A stretch of DNA of 64,000 nucleotides from Nocardia rhizosphaerihabitans (GCF_014646295.1 NZ_BMNE01000004.1:310001-374000); one strand, 5' to 3'. Shown: positions 35,606-45,342, counted from the stretch's first letter. The notes: generated from the letters alone by a model not told the origin. Numbers and translations: made by a program.

Positions 35606-37437
35606 CGGATGGGGTCTCCTGTCCCTCGCGGAACCGCACCGGGGCCTGCCCGGAACGGATGGGTTGTCGGCACTTCCTGCTCGGCGTGCTGCGGACGGTT
35701 GCCGCCGAGACCCGGCAGCAGGGAATGCCCGGTGTAGCTGACGAAGGTCTGGATCAGCCCGGCAACCAGGACCACGCTGATCACCGCGAAACCCTTCCAG
35801 AATTCGATCGGCAACAGCACACCGGCCGCCCCGCCGATCACCCAGCTCAGCTGCAATACCGTCTCCGACCGGCCGAAACCGGACGCGATGGACTCCGGCG
35901 GCAGGTCGTCCTGGATCGCGGCGTCCAGCGACACCTTCGCCAAAGCGCTCGCCGCCGAAGCGACCAGCGCGGCGAAAACCGCGCCGAACAGATTGCCGGT
36001 CAGCATCGCGAACAGCGCGACCGCGGCGCACGCGGCGGTGCAGCCGAGCACCACCAGCGATGGCCTGCCGAGTTGCAGCCGGGCGCCGGTCGCGTTGCCG
36101 CCGAAGTTGCCGAAGCCCGCCGCGGCGCCGACCGCCCCGAGCATGGCCGCCTGCTCGGTCGGGCTGCCGCCGGAACCCTTGGCGACGAAGGCGATGTAGA
36201 AGGTCAGGAAACCGGTGAGCACGCGAATCGAACTGTTGCCCCACAGCCCGGTGACCACCGCCCGGCCCAGCGGCTGACGCCGCTTCCTGGCGGGCACCGA
36301 CGACTCCGTACCCGGCTCCAGTACCTCGGTGTGCGCGTCGGGGCCGTGATAGCTCAGCGTCGCGGGCACCTCGCCCTCGGTGACCTCCACCCACGACGGA
36401 ATCCGCAGACTCAGGTACGCGCCGGCGATGGCGATGCCGGTGGCCAGCACCAGCGCGCCGGTGGAGCCGGCGATCAGCGCGGCGAGCGCGGCCAGCGCAC
36501 CTGCGCCGATAGTGCCGCCGACCAGGCCGAACACGGTCAATCGTGAGTTGGTGCGGACCAGATCGATATCCGGTGGCAGCACTCGTGGCGTGACCGCGCT
36601 CTTGAGTACCGCGAATGATTTCGAGCCGACCATCATGCACAGGGCCAGCGGATACAGCCCCCACGTGTCGATCTCGACGATCAGCAGCACCGCGAAGATC
36701 GCGCGCAGCCCGAACGTCGTCGCCAGTGCCAGCCTTCGACCGCGCTGCAACCGGTCGAGCAGCGGCCCGATCAGCGGCGCGATGATCGCGAACGGGGCGA
36801 TCGTGATCAGCAGGTACAGCGCCACCTTCGTCTTGGACTCGGCGGTGGCGCTGGCGAAGAACAAGGTATTGGCCAGGGAGACGGCGATCGCGGCGTCGAG
36901 CGCGAAGTTGGCCATCGTGGCGTAGGTGAGCGCGGTCAGGCCGGACTGGTCGGCGCCGTCGGCCTTGGCGGCGCGCTGGAAGGTCGCGAAGCCGCGTTCG
37001 GTGAGTTCCCTGCTGCGCATGGCCGCGACGCGGGTCACGGTGAGCTTGCGCGGAATCCGCTGCTGGACCTCGTCGTCGACGGGTTCTTCGTCGCGGGGGA
37101 GCGGGCGGGTCGGCGGCGCGGCGGCGCGTTTGTCGTCGGCCGGCCGGCCCCGCTCCTGTGGTGGGTTCGGGCCGGGAGCGCCACGCAGCGGTGTAGTTGC
37201 CGCGGCAGCGGGGTCGGCCTTGCGCCGGAACAGGCTCCGCGACCTGACCGTCGGCGGATCAGGCGAGTCGGGGCGGGGAAAGACCTTGCGCGGTGCGGAC
37301 GGCCGCCGCGGCTGTTCGTCATGACCCGCACGCGGCGGGTACTGCCCGAAGCCGGGGTGTCGGCCGGGCGGGGCGCCCGCGGCGTTACCGTCCCGGCGAC
37401 CACGGTCGGGACCGGATGGTTCGCGGGGCGTAGTCAC
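35602..37437 (-). CDS. MFS transporter with disordered N-terminus (Rv0876c-like)
   Basis: 611-aa major facilitator. The first about 130 residues are Pro/Arg/Gly-rich and hydrophilic, probably cytoplasmic and disordered; twelve hydrophobic segments follow with a central loop (about residues 355-385). The N-terminal tail resembles that of Rv0876c. Start GTG 37437 (MTTPREPSG). Substrate unknown. Its stop overlaps the start of the DUF2771-like gene by 4 nt. Confidence 0.85.
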   Translation of the reverse strand: MTTPREPSGPDRGRRDGNAAGAPPGRHPGFGQYPPRAGHDEQPRRPSAPRKVFPRPDSPDPPTVRSRSLFRRKADPAAAATTPLRGAPGPNPPQERGRPADDKRAAAPPTRPLPRDEEPVDDEVQQRIPRKLTVTRVAAMRSRELTERGFATFQRAAKADGADQSGLTALTYATMANFALDAAIAVSLANTLFFASATAESKTKVALYLLITIAPFAIIAPLIGPLLDRLQRGRRLALATTFGLRAIFAVLLIVEIDTWGLYPLALCMMVGSKSFAVLKSAVTPRVLPPDIDLVRTNSRLTVFGLVGGTIGAGALAALAALIAGSTGALVLATGIAIAGAYLSLRIPSWVEVTEGEVPATLSYHGPDAHTEVLEPGTESSVPARKRRQPLGRAVVTGLWGNSSIRVLTGFLTFYIAFVAKGSGGSPTEQAAMLGAVGAAAGFGNFGGNATGARLQLGRPSLVVLGCTAACAAVALFAMLTGNLFGAVFAALVASAASALAKVSLDAAIQDDLPPESIASGFGRSETVLQLSWVIGGAAGVLLPIEFWKGFAVISVVLVAGLIQTFVSYTGHSLLPGLGGNRPQHAEQEVPTTHPFRAGPGAVPRGTGDPIR

Positions 37438-37504
37438 AGTCCAATTCTGGCGCACGCGCGCGCACGGCGTTCACTCGCGGCGCGGCAGTGTCGGCCACAT
37501 CGCG

Positions 37505-38281
37505 TCATTTCGGCACGAACCGCACCTCGAACAGGCGCGGCCAGTACTTGCCGGTGAGCAGGAACCGGTCGGTGCCCGGCAGATGCGCGATGCCGTTGAG
37601 GACATCGGTGCCTGCCCGCTCGCCGCGGCTGAGCAAGCCGCCCGCCTCGATGACGGCGAGCACCTGGCCGGTGTCCGGGTCGATGCGCAGGATCTCGTCG
37701 GAGGGATAGTTGTTGGCGTACACCGTGCCGTCGGGGGCGCAGTCCAGCTCGTTCGGCTTCGGGTCGCGGTAGCCGGTCAGGGTCACCGAGCCGGTTTTCG
37801 CGAAGGTCACCGGATCGCGGAAGGTGAGGGTGGGCGTGCCGTCGCTCATCACCAGCCGCTGTGGCTGCGCGCACAGGCCCCACCCCTCGCCCTCGTAGCG
37901 GGTGCGGCCGGTCTCGGCCAGGGTGACCGGGTCGCGCGCGATGGCGACCTCGTCCTTCCAGGTCAGCTGCCAGACGATGGCGCCCGCCCTGGTCATTCCC
38001 TCCCCGAACATCGGATCCGGCAGGTCGACGCGCGCGGTCTCGGCGCCGGTGGCCTGGTCGGCGGCCCGCGCGCTCGACACGCCCCACATGCCGGTGCTCT
38101 CGTAGCGGACGCCGTCGACGACCTCGAGACCCTGGGTGAATGCGCCCGGATCGTGCGGTGACGAGCCGATCACCTCCACGCGCCAGCGCGGCGGGCCAGG
38201 CTCTTCCGAGCCGCCGCAAGCCGCCGCGCCGAGCAGGCTGACCAGCACTGCGACGGCCAACGAACTCCGATTGCACTTCAT
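37505..38281 (-). CDS. Lipoprotein glutaminyl-peptide cyclotransferase
   Basis: Plant/bacterial-type glutaminyl cyclase: a beta-propeller enzyme converting N-terminal Gln to pyroglutamate. Lipoprotein signal with lipobox AAAC (Cys about 22), then propeller strands with FTQGLEVVDGVRYESTGMWG, LTWKDEVAI, GEGWGLC and ELDCAPDGTVYANNYPSDEILRID, all characteristic. 258 aa. ATG 38281 has TACATT exactly 7 nt upstream (leaderless). Only 17 bp separate it from the divergent DUF3027 gene; both promoters overlap a palindrome. Confidence 0.9.
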   Translation of the reverse strand: MKCNRSSLAVAVLVSLLGAAACGGSEEPGPPRWRVEVIGSSPHDPGAFTQGLEVVDGVRYESTGMWGVSSARAADQATGAETARVDLPDPMFGEGMTRAGAIVWQLTWKDEVAIARDPVTLAETGRTRYEGEGWGLCAQPQRLVMSDGTPTLTFRDPVTFAKTGSVTLTGYRDPKPNELDCAPDGTVYANNYPSDEILRIDPDTGQVLAVIEAGGLLSRGERAGTDVLNGIAHLPGTDRFLLTGKYWPRLFEVRFVPK

Positions 38282-38300
38282 ACGGCAAAATGTATGCCGT
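38282..38300. promoter_or_regulatory. Ultra-compact divergent leaderless promoter with palindrome
   Basis: ACGGCA-7-TGCCGT is a perfect 6-bp-arm palindrome filling the whole space between ATG 38281 (minus) and GTG 38299 (plus). Its 7-bp centre AAATGTA contributes to both -10 elements: TACATT (minus, 38289-38294) and CAAAAT (plus, 38286-38291), each 7 nt from its start codon. Confidence 0.6.
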
Positions 38301-39666
38301 GAGCGCAGTATCTGTTTCGGAGTCCGGCGTGCGTCCTGTTCTGGCCGATGCGGCCGAAGTCGCACGTCGTGCGCTCGTCGAGTTGGAACCCGACGGGGTA
38401 GGAGTCCATCTGGGGGTGAGTGCCGAGGACGAGACGGCAGCCACCCACCGGTTCGAGGCGACCCTGCCCGGCTACCGCGGCTGGCAGTGGGCCGTCGTCG
38501 TCGCCGCGCCGCCGGAGGCCGAGTACGCCACGGTCAGCGAGTCGGCGCTGCTGCCGGGCCCCGACGCCCTGATCTCCCCCGACTTCATCCCGTGGGAGCA
38601 GCGCGTGCGCCCCGGCGACCTCGGCCCCGGCGACCTGCTGGCCCCGCCCGCCGACGATCCGCGCCTGGTCCCCGGCTATGTGGCCACCGGCGACCCGATC
38701 GTCGACGAGGTCGCCTACGAGATCGGCCTCGGCCGCACCCAGGTGCTCAGCCTCGAAGGCCGCCTCGAAGCCGCCCAGCGCTGGTACACCGAGTTCGGCC
38801 CCGACACCGAGATGGCCAAGGCCGCCCCCTCCACCTGCGGCCTGTGCGGCTTCTACCTGCCCCTGGCAGGCGCCCTGCGCGAGTCCTTCGGCGTCTGCGG
38901 CAACGCGATGGGCGCCGACGGCCACGTCGTCCACATCGAATACGGCTGCGGCGCCCACTCCGACGTGGTCGCCCCCAGCGGCAACGGTTCGCCCCGCTAC
39001 GAAGCCTTCGACGACCACGCCGTGGATTTCGTCGAGATCGTGCGGCCTGCGGCCGAAGCCGAGGCAGCGGCCGCCGTCGAGCCCGCACAGCCCACCGAGT
39101 CGCAGGAGACCGCCGAGGCGGAAGCTGCCGACGCGGCCGCCGCCGAACGCGCGGCGCTCGCCGAAGGTGCCCGCCCGGAGTCGGCCGACGAGGTCGTGGC
39201 CGCGGAGCTGACCTCGGAAGCCGTGTCCGCCCCGGCTGCGGAGACTGTCGCTGCGGCTGCCCCGGCCACCGAGGCAGCATCGAATGTTGAACCTGCCGCA
39301 GCTGCGCAGAGCGCTGCATCGGGTGATGAAGCGAAGTCCGGCGAGACCGCTGCCACGGAGGCGCAGGCTCCCGGCGCTGAAACTGCCGCCGAGGCAGGCG
39401 CTGTCGACAACGCCTCGGCTGCGAAGGCTGACGCCGATTCGACGGCGGGCGACCCTGCTACCGGCGCCGAGGGCATCCTGGCCGAATCTGCTTCGGGTGC
39501 TGCGGCTGTGGGTGATTCCGAAACGGGCGGCGAAGGCATCGCGGTGGAGTCGGCTGAGTCGGGTACCGCGAACGGTGCGCAGGCTGAGGAGGCTGCGGGC
39601 GGTGAGTCCGGTGCTGCGGGTGCGGGCGATTCGGTGAGTGAGCACGGATCGTCGGTGGCGCGCTGA
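38299..39666 (+). CDS. DUF3027 protein with long acidic Ala-rich tail
   Basis: 455 aa. Residues 1-250 match the DUF3027 family (Rv0877 type, about 260 aa) with a zinc-ribbon-like pair CGLC...GVCGN (about 181-205) and EYGCGAHSD. Residues about 255-455 are a low-complexity tail rich in Ala, Glu, Ser and Gly with almost no hydrophobic or basic residues. Start GTG 38299 from the leaderless -10 CAAAAT; ATG 38290 lies inside the -10 region. Its stop overlaps a possible CTG start of the next gene. Function unknown. Confidence 0.82.
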   Translation: MSAVSVSESGVRPVLADAAEVARRALVELEPDGVGVHLGVSAEDETAATHRFEATLPGYRGWQWAVVVAAPPEAEYATVSESALLPGPDALISPDFIPWEQRVRPGDLGPGDLLAPPADDPRLVPGYVATGDPIVDEVAYEIGLGRTQVLSLEGRLEAAQRWYTEFGPDTEMAKAAPSTCGLCGFYLPLAGALRESFGVCGNAMGADGHVVHIEYGCGAHSDVVAPSGNGSPRYEAFDDHAVDFVEIVRPAAEAEAAAAVEPAQPTESQETAEAEAADAAAAERAALAEGARPESADEVVAAELTSEAVSAPAAETVAAAAPATEAASNVEPAAAAQSAASGDEAKSGETAATEAQAPGAETAAEAGAVDNASAAKADADSTAGDPATGAEGILAESASGAAAVGDSETGGEGIAVESAESGTANGAQAEEAAGGESGAAGAGDSVSEHGSSVAR

Positions 39667-39710
39667 ACGGTTCGGCGGACCCCTTCGGCACCGCGGAGCT
39701 GCGTGCCGGA

Positions 39711-42548
39711 GTGCTTGCCGCCTGGCGGGATTCGCCGACTCGGCTTCGTGAGGACAGTGCGAGTGAGGCGGATCTGGTGGCCGCGGGCTACCGGGATCGG
39801 GTGCTCACCGAGCTCGCGCAGAATGCCGCCGATGCCGCCGCGAAGGCGGGGGTGGCGGGTGAGCTGAGCGTGCGGGTGCTCGACGGGCGCCTGCATGTCG
39901 CCAATACGGGTGTGCCGCTGGATGTTTCCGGTGTGCACGCGCTGACCGCACTGCGGGCTTCGGGGAAGGCCGATGTCGAGCAGGTCGGGCGGTTCGGTGT
40001 CGGCTTCACAGCGGTGCGGTCCGTCGGCGACGAGATCGAAGTCCGCTCCACGACCGGATCGATCCGCTTCTCCCGCGTCGCGACGCTGAACGCACTGCAC
40101 GACATCGGAATCCAGGTCCCCGACGATCTGGCGGCGATCGCGCCACCGGTGCTACGCCTGGCCTGGCCGGTACCGACCACCCCGGTCACCGGCGCCGATA
40201 CCGAGATCGTCGTCCACCTGCGCGACGACGTGGACGCGGACGCCCTGCTCGACGCGATGCGCGCGGAAGCACCCGACCTCCTCCTGGAACTCCCTGCCCT
40301 GCACCGCATCCGGATCGCTGACGCGGAGTTCAGCAGCACCGTCACCGACCTCGGCGTCGACGGCCTCACCGAGCTGGCCATCACCCAGTCCAGTGGCATC
40401 ACCCAGCGCTGGTGGCAGTACAGCACCCCCAGGGCCCGCTGGCTGCTGCCCCTGCGCGACGGACGTCCCGTCGCCACCGCTCCTGACGTCCTGCGCGCCC
40501 CGACCCGCTCCGACGAGGAACTGTCCCTCCCCGCGACCCTGGTCGCCGACATCCCCATGCAGCCCGATCGCCGCCGCCTCCTGCCCGGCGCCCGTCTCAC
40601 CGAGATCGCCACCGGCTACGCCGATTTCGCCCGCGCCCTCCCACCCCGCGACCGCCTCGTCCTGGTCCCGGCTCCCGGGTTCGCCCGCAGCGAAGCCGAC
40701 GGCCTCCTCCGCGAAGCCGTCATCACCGAACTCCGCGCCCACCCTTGGCTCCCTGTCTGCCCCACTCCCCGCGCCGAGCTGGAACCGTCCGCGCTGGACC
40801 CGAGGGAACTGGAACCGAGCGAGCTGGAACCGGCGCAGCTCCATGCATTCACCGAGGGCAGCCCCACTCAGACGCCGCGCACCCGCGCAGAAACTCCCGG
40901 CAGCATCCCCACCCGCGCGAGCGTATTCCCCGACCTCACGCCGGAATTGGCGACCCTTCTCGCCGATATCACCGGCCCCCTGGTGATCCCGGAGCTGTCC
41001 GGCCGCGCTCAGCAGGAGAAATTGTCCGTCCTCGACGTGCATCGTCTCGGCCCCGCGGCCCTGGCCGACCTGTCGAGCGGCTTGCATCGGGAACCGCACT
41101 GGTGGCAGCGGTTCTACGCCGCGCTCGAACCGTTCGTGGTCGACACCGTGACCGCCGAGGAGCTCGGTGCGCTCGCGGTGCCGCTGGCGGACGGCAGGCT
41201 CGTCACCGGGCCGCGCACGGTCGTGCTAGACGACCAGCTCACCGTCGCTGTCCCGGTGCACTGGGCCCGCCTGGTCCACCCGGACGCCACGCACGCCCTG
41301 CTGGCCCGCCTCGGCGCCCGCAGCGCCACCGCGGAGGACCTGCTCACCGATCCGGGCCTGCGCGACCTGCTCGAGCACGACCCGGCCGACCCCGACACCG
41401 TCGACGCGGTCCTGCACCTGGCCCCGTTCGCCACACCGGAGATGCTGCCCGCCTGGCTCGGTCTGCTCGAATTGCCCGACGAGACAGGCGAACTGCGCCC
41501 CGCCGACGAACTGCTGCTCCCCGGCGCCCCGCTGGCCGCCGTCCTGGAAGCGGACTCGCCGTTCGGCACCGTCGCCGACGATGTGGTCGCCGAGTACGGC
41601 GAACAGGCCCTGCGCGCGATCGGCGTCGGCTGGGACTTCGCGGTCCTCACCGACCCCGACCCGATCGGCCCCGACCACGACCTCGACGACGAACACGACT
41701 GGTGGGACAGTCTTTCCGCGGATCCCCGCGAGCTCGCCGCCGTCCGCGACCTCGATCTGGTCGACGAAAACCGCTGGCCCACAGCGCTTCGCCACCTGCT
41801 GTCCGAGCCGCGCACCCGCGCCCTGCTCGCCGACCGCGACGGCTACACCGCCTGGTGGCTGCACCGCCACGCCCACATCGACGGCATCGCTCTCGGCCGC
41901 CTCCGGCACCCCGCAGACGACGAATTCGCAGGACTGCTCCCGGCTTTCGACGTCGACGGCATCGCAGGGCCGGATCTGGACGTCCTGCGCCCGATCCTGG
42001 TCCGCCCGGACGTGATGTCGGCCGAACTCGCGGAAGAGCTCCTCGACGCCCTCGCCGACCCGTCGAAAACCCCGTCGCCCGAAGTCATCGCCCACACCCA
42101 CGCCCGCCTGGCCGCCGCCGTCGAAACCGGCGCGCTCGACCCCCGAGAACTGGATCTCCCCGAGCAGGTCCGTGCCCTGTCCGGCGCGGTCGTCGACGCG
42201 GGCGCCGCCATGGTCCTCGACCAGCCCTGCTTCGGCCTGGTAGTCCCGCCCGAGCGACTGGTGGCCGGCGACACCGCCCATGCGGGCGCACTCGCCTCCC
42301 TGCTCGATCTGCCCCTGGTCTCGGAGGAGCTCAGCGCCGAGGTGCTCGGCACCGGCCGACGAACCACCTGGGCCGCCGACCCGCTGGGCGTGGTGCTGCG
42401 TCAGCTGTGGTCACCGGCAGACACCCGAGGCGCTCTGGTCCTGCACGACACACTCGAGGTGTACCTGCGCGGCGCGCTGTCGGGCACCGTCCGGGTGCCG
42501 TGGTGGCACACCGACGACGCCGTGCACGTCCAGGTACCGCGCGGCTAA
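39711..42548 (+). CDS. Sacsin-like GHKL ATPase domain protein
   Basis: Large cytoplasmic protein with an N-terminal HSP90/sacsin-like ATP-binding domain: N-box LAQNAADAA (about residue 36), a G1-like stretch and GRFGVGFTAV (about 98). The remaining 700 residues are acidic and helical without a family I can name. 945 aa from GTG 39711. The open frame extends upstream with coding-like sequence (GSADPFGTAELRAG) but has no ATG, GTG or TTG there; a CTG at 39663 overlaps the DUF3027 stop (CTGA) and may be the real start. Probable chaperone-like ATPase. Confidence 0.85.
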   Translation: MLAAWRDSPTRLREDSASEADLVAAGYRDRVLTELAQNAADAAAKAGVAGELSVRVLDGRLHVANTGVPLDVSGVHALTALRASGKADVEQVGRFGVGFTAVRSVGDEIEVRSTTGSIRFSRVATLNALHDIGIQVPDDLAAIAPPVLRLAWPVPTTPVTGADTEIVVHLRDDVDADALLDAMRAEAPDLLLELPALHRIRIADAEFSSTVTDLGVDGLTELAITQSSGITQRWWQYSTPRARWLLPLRDGRPVATAPDVLRAPTRSDEELSLPATLVADIPMQPDRRRLLPGARLTEIATGYADFARALPPRDRLVLVPAPGFARSEADGLLREAVITELRAHPWLPVCPTPRAELEPSALDPRELEPSELEPAQLHAFTEGSPTQTPRTRAETPGSIPTRASVFPDLTPELATLLADITGPLVIPELSGRAQQEKLSVLDVHRLGPAALADLSSGLHREPHWWQRFYAALEPFVVDTVTAEELGALAVPLADGRLVTGPRTVVLDDQLTVAVPVHWARLVHPDATHALLARLGARSATAEDLLTDPGLRDLLEHDPADPDTVDAVLHLAPFATPEMLPAWLGLLELPDETGELRPADELLLPGAPLAAVLEADSPFGTVADDVVAEYGEQALRAIGVGWDFAVLTDPDPIGPDHDLDDEHDWWDSLSADPRELAAVRDLDLVDENRWPTALRHLLSEPRTRALLADRDGYTAWWLHRHAHIDGIALGRLRHPADDEFAGLLPAFDVDGIAGPDLDVLRPILVRPDVMSAELAEELLDALADPSKTPSPEVIAHTHARLAAAVETGALDPRELDLPEQVRALSGAVVDAGAAMVLDQPCFGLVVPPERLVAGDTAHAGALASLLDLPLVSEELSAEVLGTGRRTTWAADPLGVVLRQLWSPADTRGALVLHDTLEVYLRGALSGTVRVPWWHTDDAVHVQVPRG

Positions 42549-43171
42549 CGCGCGTGCGCGGTGACCATCTCGGCGAGCAGATCGAGTTGGGACTGCACGG
42601 CCTCGCTGTCGTCGTCGACCAGCCAGCGCAACACGATGCCGTCGATGACGTTGAGGATGAACCGGCTGAGCTCCGTGATGGGAGTGTTCCAGGTGGTTTC
42701 GGTGGCTTCCCGGCAGTGGTCCATCACGTCGGCGACGGTGCTGTCGTTGAACGCGTACTGCTCGCGGGCGATCGCGATCTTGGCCGGTGTCGTCTCACCC
42801 TCGCGCAGCGAGTAGGTTGTCGTTTCGTAGGTGAGCAGCTGACGTTCCGGGGTGGCCTCGATGTTGCGCCACATCAGTTCCAGTGCGCCGCGCACCAATT
42901 TCTGAAGCGCTTCTTTTCCTGTTCCGGCATCGGCCCAGATCGAATCATCCGCATCGACGGAATCGCGCAATTCCATGGACAACGCTTTGACCAGCTCGGT
43001 CATCAGCGCGTCCTTGTTTTCGAAACAGTAATGCACCACACCGAGCGAGACACCTGCCGCTTGGGCGACATCGCGGGTGGTCACGCCCGCAACGCCCTTT
43101 TTCTCGGCGAGACCGATCGCTGCCTCGATCAGGTGGGCTCGTCGTTCTTCGACGCTCAATCGGGAGGACAC
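42545..43171 (-). CDS. TetR family regulator
   Basis: 208-aa repressor with an N-terminal helix-turn-helix (residues about 12-58: GVAGVTTRDVAQAAGVSLGV) and a C-terminal ligand domain of the TetR_C_6 type. GTG 43171 start. It is divergent from a secreted ceramidase gene (119 bp) and probably controls it and itself; CTGGAC-4-GACCAG at 43230-43245 is a possible operator. Its end overlaps the ATPase gene by 4 bp on the opposite strand. Confidence 0.88.
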   Translation of the reverse strand: MSSRLSVEERRAHLIEAAIGLAEKKGVAGVTTRDVAQAAGVSLGVVHYCFENKDALMTELVKALSMELRDSVDADDSIWADAGTGKEALQKLVRGALELMWRNIEATPERQLLTYETTTYSLREGETTPAKIAIAREQYAFNDSTVADVMDHCREATETTWNTPITELSRFILNVIDGIVLRWLVDDDSEAVQSQLDLLAEMVTAHAR

Positions 43172-43229
43172 GTGTGCGAGTTAAGCGCTCGCGTGGCAAA
43201 CAGTCAATTCGCCGGTCCGCGAGAAAGTT

Positions 43230-43245
43230 CTGGACATCTGACCAG
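43230..43245. promoter_or_regulatory. Possible TetR operator
   Basis: CTGGACATCTGACCAG is a 16-bp partial dyad (5 of 6 arm positions) midway between the TetR gene and the ceramidase gene. Weak evidence. Confidence 0.3.
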
Positions 43246-43290
43246 TTGGTGTGGTTGTCTCCGAAACGGAAGTTGCGAAGGAGTCGCCTG

Positions 43291-45342
43291 ATGCCCATGT
43301 CCCGCCGTACCGTCCTCACCGCTTCGGCGCTGGGTATGGCCACCGTCCCGGCCGTCTCCGTGATCGCCGGCACGGGAACGCCCACCGCGCACGCGAATCC
43401 GAAACCGGACGGATTCGAATTCGGTCTCGGTATCGCCGATCTCACCGGACCCGCCGCGGAATGCGGCATGATGGGCTACTCGCAACTCGATCAGGCCACC
43501 GCCGGAATTCATCTGCGCCCGCGGGCGCGCGCGTTCGTGATCGGGGCGGGCGGAAATCGGATCGCCTACGTATCGGTGGAGAACGGCGCGGTGTTCGGGT
43601 CGGTCCATCGCGGTGTACTGTTCGCGCTCGCACAGCGATTCGGCGATCGCTATACCGAGCGAAATGTCGTGCTCACCTCCACCCACACCCATTCCAGTTG
43701 TGGTGGTTCCGCGCACGACTACGCCTACACGCTGGCGACGCTCGGGTTTCAGCAGCAGGTGTACGACGCCGAGGTCGACGGCATCGTCGAAGCGATCGCC
43801 GCGGCCGACGCCGACTTCGGGCCGGGCGCGATCGCGCTGGGTCGCACCGAATTGCACGATGCCAGCGTGAACCGGTCCCGCGTCGCCTTCGAGCGCAATC
43901 CCGAGGCCGAGCGCGCGGTGTTCCCCGGCGCCGTCGACCCGGCGGTGACCACGCTGGTCTTCATCAGGGCGGGCCGCGAGGTCGGCGCGCTGACCTGGTT
44001 CGCCACCCACAACACCTCCATGACCAACGCGAACCGCCTGATCAGCTCGGACAACAAGGGCTACGCCAGCTTCGCCGCCGAGCACATCGAACACGGCGTG
44101 CGACATCTGGACGGTCCGCCGTCCTATATCGCCGCGTTCGCACAGACCAATGCCGGTGACATGTCGCCCAATCTCAACCTCGCCCCGGGCGACGGGCCGA
44201 CCACCGACGAGTTCGAGAACACCCGGATCCTCGGCGAACGCCAGTACGCGGCGTCGAAAAGGGCCGCAGCGCAAGCTGTTGCGATGTCAGGCGCGGTCGA
44301 CTCGCTGCTGTGCTACATCGACCTGGCCGATGTCACCGTCGACGGCCGCTTCACTCCTGACGGCGCACCGCGGCGCACCTCGCCCGCCGCCGCCGGTGTC
44401 TCGCTGATCGCGGGCAGCGTCGAGGACGGTCCCGGCCTGCCCGGCGGACCGATTCCCGAGGGCGTGCGCAATCCGCTGGTGGACTTCCTCGGCGGGATCG
44501 ACCAGCCGCATCCGGCCTGGCTCGCGGATGCCCAGGCGCCCAAGGCGATCGCGGTGCCGCTCGGTCTGCTCCCGCCGGTGCCGTGGGTGCCGAATGTGGT
44601 GCCGATCCAGCTGATCCGCATCGGCGGGCTGTATCTGGCCGCCGCCGGTGCTGAATTCACCATCGTCGCCGGTCTGCGGGTGCGCCGGGCGGTGGCGGCG
44701 GCGCTCGGCGTCGACCCGGAACAGGTGCTGCTGCAGGGCTACGCGAACTCCTACCACGAATACGTCACCACGCCCGAGGAGTACGACGCACAGCAGTACG
44801 AGGGCGCCTCGACCCTGTTCGGGCGCTACACGCTGGGCGCCTACCTCCAGGAATTCACCCGGCTCGCCGCGGCGTTCGTGGCGGGCGGGGCGATCGGCCG
44901 GGGTCCGGCGCCCCGCGATGTCTCGGCATTGCAACCGAACCTCGCCTCGACCCCCGGCCCGGACGCGACACCGCAGGGCCGCGCCTTCGGCGATGTCCTC
45001 GTGCAGCCGCCCGCGCAGAGCCGGCGCGGGGAGCGGGTGGCGGTCGAGTTCGTCTCGGCCCATCCGAAACACAATCCGCGCCGGGGCGACACGTTCCTGG
45101 TGGTGCAGCGCCGAACGGGCGCGGGCGACTGGACACGGGTGGCCAACGAGGGGGAGTGGGACGTGCGATTCCACTGGCGCAAGGAAGGCGACGCGATCTC
45201 GATCGCCAGATTCACCTGGGACATCCCCACGGCGGCCACACCGGGGGTGCACCGGTTCGTGCACTACGCCGACGCGCTGGGCGCCGACGGGGCGCTGCGT
45301 CCGGTCACCGGGACGAGCGCCGAATTCGAGGTGACCGGTTAG
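43291..45342 (+). CDS. Secreted neutral ceramidase
   Basis: Neutral/alkaline ceramidase: hydrolyses the amide bond of ceramides, outside the cell. Tat-type signal (MSRRTVLTASALG..., cleavage near AHA-NP about residue 34), then the catalytic domain starting FGLGIADLTGPAAE. Zinc ligands lie in THTHSSCGG (about 130), the nucleophile Ser in THNTSMTN (about 240); a C-terminal Ig-like domain (from about 565) ends the protein. 683 aa, like Rv0669c (637). ATG 43291 has AAGGAG 7 nt upstream. Probably regulated by the divergent TetR gene; may act on host sphingolipids. Confidence 0.93.
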   Translation: MPMSRRTVLTASALGMATVPAVSVIAGTGTPTAHANPKPDGFEFGLGIADLTGPAAECGMMGYSQLDQATAGIHLRPRARAFVIGAGGNRIAYVSVENGAVFGSVHRGVLFALAQRFGDRYTERNVVLTSTHTHSSCGGSAHDYAYTLATLGFQQQVYDAEVDGIVEAIAAADADFGPGAIALGRTELHDASVNRSRVAFERNPEAERAVFPGAVDPAVTTLVFIRAGREVGALTWFATHNTSMTNANRLISSDNKGYASFAAEHIEHGVRHLDGPPSYIAAFAQTNAGDMSPNLNLAPGDGPTTDEFENTRILGERQYAASKRAAAQAVAMSGAVDSLLCYIDLADVTVDGRFTPDGAPRRTSPAAAGVSLIAGSVEDGPGLPGGPIPEGVRNPLVDFLGGIDQPHPAWLADAQAPKAIAVPLGLLPPVPWVPNVVPIQLIRIGGLYLAAAGAEFTIVAGLRVRRAVAAALGVDPEQVLLQGYANSYHEYVTTPEEYDAQQYEGASTLFGRYTLGAYLQEFTRLAAAFVAGGAIGRGPAPRDVSALQPNLASTPGPDATPQGRAFGDVLVQPPAQSRRGERVAVEFVSAHPKHNPRRGDTFLVVQRRTGAGDWTRVANEGEWDVRFHWRKEGDAISIARFTWDIPTAATPGVHRFVHYADALGADGALRPVTGTSAEFEVTG

